64,000 nt of DNA, from positions 93,809,833 to 93,873,832 of the forward strand of contig OX352761.1 of the NCBI GenBank assembly GCA_947095585.1, in the 5' to 3' direction. Positions 57,339 to 64,000 of this stretch are shown here, piece by piece; position 1 is the stretch's first letter; every line of letters starts with the position of its first letter. This stretch comes from Nephrocerus scutellatus. Taxonomy: Eukaryota > Arthropoda > Insecta > Diptera > Pipunculidae. A program made the translations under genes and the position numbers. The notes beneath the pieces are model-generated. The model worked only from the letters and a program-made list of their open reading frames with translations, was not told the origin of the DNA and did not search any database.

Positions 57339-58826
57339 TTAATCTGAAATGGGAGGTTTGTTTTTGAGGTGAGACTTATGTATTCGTTTTCCATTGGTTG
57401 TTGTTACTGTAACGGTGTTATCTAATCCTACAGTTTCTTTATGATATATGGGTTTTTCTTTTCCCTTTATTTGTTTATTTCTTTTATATACTGTTTCACC
57501 AGGATTGTAGTTTCTTGGTGGAGATCTTTTTTGATTGTGTCTGTTGATCTGATTCCTTTGATTACGTAAAATTTCGTATCTTAAATCAGTGTTAATTATG
57601 TTTTTAAAATCTGTTAAATTCTGATAATTTATTCTCTGACTTCTTCCAAAGAAGATATCGGCAGGTTTCTTTTTTGTTACCGAGTGGATTGTATTGTTAT
57701 ATCTGTCTACTGCTATATTAATTATTTCTTTTATCGAATAGTCTGGGAATTCTCTTTGAAGACATCTTATTATTTCAATAATAGTTGAGTGTACTCTTTC
57801 CACAGCTCCATTGACCTCACTTTTTTGCGGGGGGGCTAGGTAGAGAGTTACTCCGAGACCTTCTATATAATTAAGGATGATTGGGCTTATAAAGCTACTT
57901 TCATTGTCAGTTACCAGTATCTTTGGGACAGTAAAGAAATGCAATAATTTTATTATTCTGTTTCTAACGTGTAAAACTGATTTATTTTTAATGTGAAAAA
58001 ATTTTGTGAATTTTGAAAATTTGTCCACACATGTTATGAATTTTTCTCTTTTAATTTCGATGATGTCCATATGTAATATCTCGGTTGGATATGATGGAAT
58101 TGGAGTTGGTTGCAATTCAGGTTTTGGTGGATGTCTGTCATATTTGTTAGAACAACAAACATCACAAGAGTCGGTATACTTTTTTATTAGTTTGTTCATT
58201 TGAGGGAAATAGTATTTTTCTAAAATTTGATTTTCTACTTCTGACCTCAAATTAGCTGGATAGGGGTACGACTTTGTGTAGACCGGTTCAGACGTTGTAG
58301 TTTTTATTTCTGCACGGACACTTGTATCGATTGCTCCACAATCAGCAATGGTACCAAAAAGTTTGTCATGTTTTTTCAGGATGTTCTGAATTTCATTTTC
58401 AATGTCAGTGTTTGTTTGTACGCTGTTGACTTGTTTGGAATATTTTGCCTTTAGTTTTATTTTTATGTTAGGACTTATGTGCAAGATACTGTTTTTCCTA
58501 TCAATTACAGCCTCCAAATTCCTCAAAGTATCGTCTCCTATTATTCCGTCAAATGATTTTAAGCCAGGGAGAACGAAGAAATCTAGTATACTGTTATTAC
58601 CTAGGCTTCTGAAAAAGGGACCACTTATTTTGTGGGTGATCTCAAGCTGTCCCGCAGCTGATTGTATTTTAAACGGTGTTTTAATAGGTTTGGAATTTGT
58701 TGCAATTCTACTTGACACAAAGTTTTTGTTAGCTCCTGTGTCGATTAGGAATTTTAACGTTTTACCATCTCTGGTAACATACTCTAGGTAGGGTACGCTA
58801 GAGAGGCTTCCGTCATAAAATTTATT
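57339..58826 (-). CDS. pol: Errantivirus Pol frame: protease fused to integrase, RT/RNase H deleted
   Basis: Frame open from 58826, just after a TGA at 58829-58827, to the stop at 57339. It overlaps gag by about 40 bases in the -1 frame. It begins with an aspartic protease: LIDTGAN, active-site codons at 58742-58734. The next ATG is 58718 and residue numbers below count from it. Residues 110-165 carry the pre-RT region, ending in YPYPANLRSEVENQI, the very start of the RT domain. The next residues are YYFPQM and C-x2-C (185/188), the second half of the integrase HHCC finger. RT, RNase H and the HH pair are thus removed in frame, with the junction at about 58206-58226. The integrase catalytic triad is complete: D218, D271, E307 (DX35E). 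A basic C-terminal region follows. Env overlaps its end. Confidence 0.9.
   Translation of the reverse strand, partial: NKFYDGSLSSVPYLEYVTRDGKTLKFLIDTGANKNFVSSRIATNSKPIKTPFKIQSAAGQLEITHKISGPFFRSLGNNSILDFFVLPGLKSFDGIIGDDTLRNLEAVIDRKNSILHISPNIKIKLKAKYSKQVNSVQTNTDIENEIQNILKKHDKLFGTIADCGAIDTSVRAEIKTTTSEPVYTKSYPYPANLRSEVENQILEKYYFPQMNKLIKKYTDSCDVCCSNKYDRHPPKPELQPTPIPSYPTEILHMDIIEIKREKFITCVDKFSKFTKFFHIKNKSVLHVRNRIIKLLHFFTVPKILVTDNESSFISPIILNYIEGLGVTLYLAPPQKSEVNGAVERVHSTIIEIIRCLQREFPDYSIKEIINIAVDRYNNTIHSVTKKKPADIFFGRSQRINYQNLTDFKNIINTDLRYEILRNQRNQINRHNQKRSPPRNYNPGETVYKRNKQIKGKEKPIYHKETVGLDNTVTVTTTNGKRIHKSHLKNKPPISD
57344..57352 (-). promoter_or_regulatory. Candidate 3' splice site for env mRNA
   Basis: Sense CCATTTCAG, preceded by a pyrimidine stretch, with the exon starting at 57343. 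Placement upstream of a signal-peptide-like end fits the spliced env RNA known for gypsy-type elements. The donor is not identified here. Confidence 0.5.
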
Positions 58827-60019
58827 TCAGGAGTTTCGTCTACGATTTCCTCGTAGTCGAACTCTTCATCTGTTTGATATGTGTTATCATCCGGATCTAT
58901 CTGCTTAAGATCTGAATTTTCAACAGTGTTTGTAGCAAAAAGCCGTTGCTGCTTTCGGGGCAAGTTTGATGACTCATTCGATCTTCTGGGGAGAGGGTTG
59001 TTTGCAGGTCTATTTATGTAATTTACACGATGTGTTTGAATAGACTGATCGATTTCCATAGGTTGTGGGGGTTTTTGTTGTGTTGGTCTTGGGGGTGGAT
59101 TATTATATTGGTTGGGGTAGTATTCCGCATATCGAGGTGTATTATAAATCATATTTTTTTCGATTGGAGTTATTTGTCTAGGTGGCATTCTTGGCCTATA
59201 CTGTGATTTATTGGGGAACATTTGATTTATGGGTGCGGATATAGTACTGTTTATGCCTCTGTTGTAGATCGGAAGGCTTCTGAAATTAAGATTCTGAAAC
59301 TCGAGGCATGAGGTGTATGCCTCTGGTAAAGTCTTGGGTTTCTGGATGACAAGCATCCTTGAAACATCACCATTTAGACCTCTGATAAATATATCTAAAG
59401 CCCTGTTCCTATAGTTTTCTGTTAGAGCACAAATAGTCTCTTGAGAGTAGTCTTCGGTTTTTAATTTATTTATTAACAAGGAAAGTTGATGATTGACTCT
59501 TGCATAGAACTCGTCTATACTTTGTCTTCCTTGATTCATTGAATTGAGCTCGTGTTCAAGGGTACGAACGTCACGTTTATCTGCGTAATGCAGGGATAAA
59601 CATTTTTTAATTTTTGACCAATCGTCGTCAAAAATATTGTACGAAATAAGGGCAGTATCGGCTGGGCCTCTAATTTTCTGTCTTATATGTTGTATGATTG
59701 CCCTGTAAATGGGCTTAAGTTTGACTATCTCGTAGTCTTTTAATATGGATTCAACGCTGTGGATCCATGAAATATAGTGAACTGGATTTCCGTCAAAAAT
59801 TTGCAAGTCTCTAACGCAGTCGGGGAGTTTCCTAATATCTATAAGGTCTTGCTCACTTTTTGGAAGAGCTAGGGTTGCAGGAGGGGTTTGGGAAGTATTT
59901 TGAGGAGGGCTGACTCTGCATTCGAGTTGTTGCAAACGGGTATTAATTAGCTTGATTTGCTCCATTTGAGCATTTACAGCCCCAGTTAGCTGGGTTATTA
60001 AATCTTTCACTTGTTCCAT
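58784..60019 (-). CDS. gag: Errantivirus Gag
   Basis: A 411-codon frame from ATG at 60019. The N-terminal 30 residues look coiled-coil forming. Residues about 65-250 match the capsid-like core of gypsy-type Gag, with an FDGNPVHYISWIHSVE block, an IRGPADTAL block, the YADKRDVRTLEHELNSMNQG block and FYARVNHQLS. A long Pro/Gln/Asn-rich basic segment follows (about 255-360), then an acidic tail. There is no CCHC zinc knuckle, as is usual for errantivirus Gag. The frame ends where the -1 pol frame has already opened. Confidence 0.88.
   Translation of the reverse strand: MEQVKDLITQLTGAVNAQMEQIKLINTRLQQLECRVSPPQNTSQTPPATLALPKSEQDLIDIRKLPDCVRDLQIFDGNPVHYISWIHSVESILKDYEIVKLKPIYRAIIQHIRQKIRGPADTALISYNIFDDDWSKIKKCLSLHYADKRDVRTLEHELNSMNQGRQSIDEFYARVNHQLSLLINKLKTEDYSQETICALTENYRNRALDIFIRGLNGDVSRMLVIQKPKTLPEAYTSCLEFQNLNFRSLPIYNRGINSTISAPINQMFPNKSQYRPRMPPRQITPIEKNMIYNTPRYAEYYPNQYNNPPPRPTQQKPPQPMEIDQSIQTHRVNYINRPANNPLPRRSNESSNLPRKQQRLFATNTVENSDLKQIDPDDNTYQTDEEFDYEEIVDETPEINFMTEASLAYPT
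58817..58823 (-). promoter_or_regulatory. -1 ribosomal frameshift heptamer (gag-pol)
   Basis: Sense A AAT TTT, in the gag frame, fits X XXY YYZ. It lies inside the short gag/pol overlap, between the pol-frame TGA (58829-58827) and the gag stop (58786-58784). Position and frame both check. I have not assessed a downstream RNA structure. Confidence 0.75.
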
Positions 60020-60035
60020 TTTTTCAAATTAATAA

Positions 60036-60860
60036 CTTGGTTTGTTACTTGTGTAATAACTCTAACTTTTTTCACTTTAAAAAATATATTATTTTGAAAT
60101 AATGATTGTATATATTTTAATATCAAGGTTTATAAACTTGGTTTGTTGCTTCTTTTATACTTGTATAATAATTCTTACTCTTTTCAATCTATATAGTATT
60201 TAGTATATATATTTGGTGTATTTAAATATCAAGGTTTATATATTTTTATTTTGAAAAAGAAGGTGAAATTTATTTTAAATTCTTGTGGCTAAACTAATAG
60301 GTAAGATTAATATATAAAATAAAAATAATCGCTTACAGCAAACATACAGCCAACAGCATCTTGTTTAAATCCTTTTGGGCAGTCCGTTTTGTCCTTTTTA
60401 GCGTTGCTTACTTGGGAACGGGGTGTGTCACGTTGGATCCGGTTATCTGGTTATCTCTGATGATCCTGTAATGGTCCTCTGATGTTTCTTCGATGGCTCT
60501 CTGATGATTTTCGGGTGGTTCTCCGATGGTTATCTGCTGGTTTTCTTTGGTTCTATGATGATTCTTTGATGAGTTGGTCTTAGGCCTCTGGACACTGGTA
60601 AAAAATTTTTTCCTGGGCTTTCCAAAAGTGTTGTAACAAGGTCACCTTTCGCCTTTAGTAGGGCCTTTATTGCCACTTCACACTGTTAATATAGCAAGGG
60701 TATATAATAACCACTTCACTTTTTTAATAGGCAGGGTGTTTGTATTACCACTTCACACTTTTTTATGATATCAATTTATCAATTTTAAAAGTAGGGAACA
60801 CTTAGCACTATACACGACTTTTACTTTTTAATTTTTCGGGTTTAAAGACTTTTGTTTGCT
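60036..60860 (-). repeat. Provirus leader with three direct-repeat sets
   Basis: The leader between the LTR and gag has three repeat sets. (a) 60640-60785 holds three copies of a CCACTTCACACTTTTT-type word about 50 bases apart. (b) 60440-60585 holds about ten short degenerate units, in sense ATCATCAGAGAACCA-like, spaced 12-16 bases. (c) 60030-60245 is an imperfect ~105-base direct duplication (CTTGGTTTGTTACTTG; ATATCAAGGTTTATA). In Drosophila gypsy the leader carries an array of Su(Hw) insulator sites at the same position. These repeats differ in sequence, so a shared role is speculation. Confidence 0.7.
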
Positions 60861-60869
60861 CGGGCGCCA
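60860..60869 (-). promoter_or_regulatory. Primer binding site, tRNA-Lys type
   Basis: Sense TGGCGCCCGA, overlapping the last LTR base. It is complementary to the 3' end of the tRNA-Lys(UUU) class, which primes several retroviruses. The match stops after about 10 bases. Confidence 0.65.
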
Positions 60870-61250
60870 GTTAAGGTATTTGAGTCGCGCAGCTCCAAAA
60901 AAAATACAACACGTGCAGTTAGAGGTTGAATCAGAACTACTGATAATTTATTTATTGCGTATATTTATAATTTAACAAATTTGCTTTCAATAATACTTAT
61001 TCTAGGAATTACAAATTATGCTTATGCTATTGTTTTAGTTTTAATAATTCTTATTCTAAGAATTATTAAAGCAAGAATATTACTTCTGCAAATTATGCTT
61101 ACTCTACAGTCTACAGCAAAACAATATTGCAACACGGGAAATTGGGTGTCTGGGCAGGTGAAATATTGTGCAGTGTCATCGGTAAAAGGTATTGTGTGGA
61201 AACGCAGTGTGGGATTGTGTAAAGGGCAACGACCGATATTTGTGTTAACT
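60869..61250 (-). repeat. 5' LTR of the errantivirus
   Basis: 382 bases, matching the 3' LTR at 55495-55877 apart from one base. The frames of 105 codons read across each LTR are by-products. Confidence 0.93.
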
Positions 61251-61272
61251 TGTATATCAAATCAAGTACAAA
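61251..61272. repeat. Right arm of 22-bp inverted repeat at the provirus target
   Basis: Reverse complement of 55459-55480. Its first four bases (TGTA) are the right target-site duplicate. Confidence 0.9.
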
Positions 61273-62475
61273 AAACAACACTTTCTTTTAAGAATTGATA
61301 GGGCAACATGGTTGAGGGGCTCCCATATAAATATTTGTAAAATTAACTGATTTTCAGGCATACACTCACCACACACGAGATCTCAGAAAACTCTACTAGA
61401 AAGCTGCGCTTATGTTCATTGTATAACACGTGTGTACCTACATACAATTAATATCCTAAGATGAAAAATATAAGTGCAATGATATTCCAACAGATGAAAA
61501 AATACCAAAAATTTATTACAAAAAACAAACCAAAAAGTCATTCATTTTATAAATTGAAATTGCTTGCAAAGTTTCAACGGAGTAACTTGTTCTTTAAAAA
61601 AAATTAAAATTGAAAATATTGAAAAAGTTCATCAAAAACCGCACAAAGAACCCGCTAGAAAAAATCCAAACTGCTGCATAGAAAAAGTGAAGTGAAGTGA
61701 AGCAACAATAAAGTCAGCGACAAAATTGCCACGGACAACAGAAGGAAGAAAGGCAAAAAAAAATTTTTGTGCAAACGACTTCCACGCTTCTGCTGGGTCT
61801 TTTGTTTGACTGTGACTTTTCCAGTTTCGCTCACACTTTTCCCTATTCAAATTACAAGCTGTTCCCCACTACTATATCATTTACATTTTTTTCTTTTTGG
61901 TGGAAAATAAAGTTTTTCAATTGATTTATTCTTTGTCTAGCCTAAAAGCTGAAGCCAACGCGTACATTGGGAATAACTTCATTGAATTTGCGCGACTTTT
62001 CCACAGATAGCGAATATTCTCGTATACATAAATTCAAATATAAGTATACTAGTATGTGTTTAAATGTATTATAACGTATAGGTATAGCGTCCGTTGCAAT
62101 TTGCGATAAAAATACGTTGAGCGATCTTTGCAATTGGTAACTTTTTGCTCAGAAAGTTTTTCATTTGCCAATTCGCCTGTTACGATGAACTCCAACTTTA
62201 TCGCCCCTCGCAACGCACAACAAAAAACGAATTGCTCGCCGGTAGATAAAGCCAGTTGAAATTTAAATTAGAGACGTAATGCAGATAGCATTAGAAGTGG
62301 AAGGTTATTATATTTCTTTAACTTTTGCGATGAGCATTGGCGCATTCTTAAGAGAGCTATAAGCTCTAAGCTGTTCCAAATCGAAACACAATCAGTAATC
62401 ACAATAATTTGTTACTCGAGCTTACATTTTTAGTCGTATGTATCATTCGGAACTTTGGAAATTAAATTTTAAGTT
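61273..62475. other. No gene recognised; small ~118-bp-family scrap
   Basis: At 61312-61360 GAGGGGCTCCCATATAAATA is a single partial monomer of the ~118-bp family. The rest, including the 72-codon minus frame at 61632-61850, is unrecognised. Confidence 0.35.
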
Positions 62476-62780
62476 CAGATATGCATAGGTGTATTTCCAT
62501 AGATGGGCTTTCATCCGAACTGTCAGTCCGTCTAAGTTCGTTCATTCAAGTGATGTTATTGCGAGCCACAAGAGCGAAGCTAATAGTGAGAGGAAAATTT
62601 TCTCAGCGTGTCTGTGTCAGGGTGTACGTTTGTCATTTGGTCAGTTTGGCAGTTTTCCACTCGTATATCTCGACTTCTACCAGTCAATTTAATGAAGCTT
62701 GTGTTAAACCAATTGCTTAGCGCTCAGCTTGCGATGGCGTATTTTTTTATTTATAGGGGTAGTAGATGGGACATGGGAAA
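62476..62780 (+). other. Unrecognised open stretch
   Basis: Three plus-strand frames of 64-79 codons overlap here, in a stretch with more G+C than average. None has a recognisable motif, and their mutual overlap argues for chance. A 5' UTR is possible. Confidence 0.15.
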
Positions 62781-62784
62781 CATG

Positions 62785-62885
62785 AAGTCTTGTGGAGATT
62801 AGGGATTGAGCCCTGCGCTTGCCCGGCTTTCGCCATTAAGCATACTCCTTAATTACTTATCTACTCAACAGGAGTGAAACCATAA
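62785..62885 (-). mobile_element. Possible SINE head
   Basis: Minus strand: TAGATAAGTAATTAAGGAG, then a B-box-like GGCTCAATCCC about 45 bases on. No body match to the other SINE copies. Weak. Confidence 0.25.
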
Positions 62886-63049
62886 TTTCCCCTTTATCAG
62901 ATTTATCAGCGAAAGTAAGATACAGCGGGCCCCTCGGGGCGGACATGGGAAACAGAAAAATACTAAATCTAAACCTTGATATCGATTTTTTAGGTATGCA
63001 AAGTTAAATTGGGTTTTTCAGTCTATTTTTATAGATCGCTTATGACTGC

Positions 63050-63470
63050 CTATTGGTGCTCTTTTGTGGGTTTTTTGAGGGGTTTTGGGGCTTTTGATAG
63101 TCTTTTGCTGGTATTTTGGGGGAAAGTCTTTTAGAGGTCTTTTTTCGTATTTTTAGGGTTTTTTGAGGCTCTTTTGAGAACCTTTTGGAGGTCATTTGGA
63201 GACCTTTTGGTTGTGTTTTATGTGGTTTTTTGTGGTCTTTTGGGAAGTCCACAAAAACTTTTAGGGGTCATTTGAGAGTCTTTTGATGGGGTTTTTTGGG
63301 TTTTTAAGGGTATTTTGAGGATTTTAGGGCATTTTAGGGTGTCTTTTGATAGTCTTTTAGGGGTATTTTGGGTTTTTTTATGGTTTTTTGACGGTCTTGG
63401 TATTTTGGGGGTCTTTTTGGGTTGTTTTGAGGGTATTTTTAGGGTATTTTGTGGGTTATTCAGCGAAATG
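63050..63470. repeat. G/T-rich ~11-bp phased minisatellite
   Basis: Long array of TTTTGGGGGTC-like units spaced about 10-12 bases, the reverse complement of the C-rich arrays at 2745-3210 and 8946-9245. The 153-codon minus frame through it is a Lys/Pro/Thr/Ser run produced by the 33-base (3 x 11) phase. Confidence 0.8.
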
Positions 63471-63474
63471 CCAC

Positions 63475-63870
63475 TCGGACGCTTAAGGCCCTTGGAAATA
63501 TTCCGGAGACCAACGGAACTCCGATTCAGGTAGCGAAGCTCAAAGGGGCTCAGGCCTTTGTCGACAAAAGACAGTAATTGGACCAGCAATGACTCCACGT
63601 ACAAGCGGCAGAGATCGGTGGAGGAAACCGCACCAGTTTCCAAGGGTAACAAGGTACAAAATACCAGCTCCACTGACACATCTCTAAGGTCTTTAGCGAC
63701 GTCCTGAAAGACAAGATCGTTGTCGCAGTTATTGATCGTAGCGACATCGATGGCACGATCTGCCCAGAACGGTGGCAGTTGTTCAAGTTGAAGCTATCTG
63801 GCAGCTTCCTGACCTTCATGAAGGACCACCCAGGACCTCATCCGATCACTTGCGATGGCAGGTCTGATAT
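63475..63870 (+). pseudogene. LINE ORF1 (Gag-like) fragment
   Basis: A plus-strand frame at about 63685-63860 reads VFSDVLKDKIVVAVIDRSDIDGTICPERWQLFKLKL, then a Leu/Phe stretch and DHPGPHPITCDG. This fits the conserved C-terminal block of ORF1 proteins of insect Jockey/R1-type non-LTR elements (VIDRS-PDG-I---W---). The upstream part (63480-63680) carries KALGNIPETNG and KLKGAQAFVDKRQ-like pieces with stops, in keeping with the variable N-terminus. It is dead and 3'-truncated near 63870. Confidence 0.55.
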
Positions 63871-64000
63871 CAATCAATTATGCATGTGTGCATAGCAAAG
63901 CATAGCAGAAGCGCAAATAAGAAAGCCGAACAGCAAGTTAAACGTCATAATATAACATCTCAAAGAGTTCTTATTTGTTGTAAGCTCTCCGTCTTAATAA

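Larger units (their letters stand above)
55491..61254 (-). mobile_element. Gypsy-type errantivirus provirus with RT-deleted pol
   Basis: A complete LTR-to-LTR insertion on the minus strand, flanked by TGTA (55491-55494 and 61251-61254). In sense order: 5' LTR 61250-60869, primer binding site, repeat-rich leader, gag, a -1 frameshift site, a pol frame reduced to protease and integrase, env, polypurine tract and 3' LTR 55877-55495. At about 5.76 kb it is shorter than typical errantiviruses (7-8.5 kb), and the missing length is largely reverse transcriptase and RNase H. The LTRs differ by a single base as I read them and all three frames are free of stops, so the insertion is young. It cannot copy itself without a helper. 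Confidence 0.93.

Noticed and set aside
57339..58718. Starting the pol gene at the ATG at 58718
   Set aside because: The protease DTG active site lies upstream of that ATG, and the frame opens inside gag next to a slip site, so frameshifting fits better than a separate start.
62481..62802. Overlapping plus-strand frames as a small gene
   Set aside because: Three frames open at once and none has a recognisable motif.
63218..63679. 153-codon Lys/Pro-rich protein on the minus strand
   Set aside because: It is generated by the 11-bp phased minisatellite (33-base phase). The same amino-acid pattern arises at 43.4 kb from an unrelated array.
1..64000. CRISPR arrays, bacterial operons, ribosome binding sites
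   Set aside because: Nothing of this kind is present. Tandem repeats lack unique spacers and the mobile elements are eukaryotic.

Overview
This 64 kb window is AT-rich, repeat-dominated insect DNA, most likely from a higher fly. The inference rests on an errantivirus (insect gypsy-type) provirus, mariner and CR1-like relics, tRNA-derived SINEs and DRE-type TATCGATA motifs. Tephritid-like is a guess that the sequence alone cannot settle. I found no intact host protein gene. The only long, undamaged open reading frames belong to the provirus at 55.5-61.3 kb. Everything else recognisable is transposon debris or tandem repeat, with a few unrecognised coding-like stretches.

Layout. 0-5 kb: unrecognised DNA, two SINE-head fragments, a C-rich 11-bp-phased array, and a minus-strand CR1-like 3' fragment abutting a ~118-bp tandem-repeat element (3.73-4.85 kb). 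5.7-7.95 kb: decayed plus-strand non-LTR element. 8.9-9.3 kb: a second C-rich array and two DRE motifs. 10.3-10.8 kb: a possible 5' UTR and first exon. 11.1-11.5 kb: an interspersed repeat. 11.6-13.9 kb: decayed minus-strand non-LTR element. 14.8-25.5 kb: a 5.34 kb direct tandem duplication with a palindromic junction and one diverged patch. 26.6-28.2 kb: mariner relic with a CR1-like insertion inside it. 29.56-30.93 kb: three copies of a 458-bp unit. 31.5-32.3, 37.4-37.8 and 44.0-44.4 kb: further ~118-bp-family loci. 33.4-35.4 kb: I-like, CR1-like and DDE transposon fragments. 36.6-53.4 kb: scattered SINEs, LINE and DNA-transposon fragments and two probable LTRs. 53.8-54.9 kb: a TIR element with internal repeats. 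55.5-61.25 kb: provirus. 63.0-63.9 kb: a third phased array and a LINE ORF1 fragment.

The provirus is the most coherent unit. On the minus strand it runs LTR, tRNA-Lys-like primer binding site, repeat-rich leader, gag, a -1 frameshift heptamer, a pol frame, env, a polypurine tract and LTR, flanked by TGTA duplications. Its pol has lost reverse transcriptase, RNase H and the first half of the integrase zinc finger in frame, leaving an uninterrupted protease-integrase frame. It would have to be copied in trans. It also lies in the arm of a 22-bp inverted repeat. A second theme is the ~118-bp tandem-repeat family, present at eight or more places in the window, including both edges of the 5.34 kb duplication.
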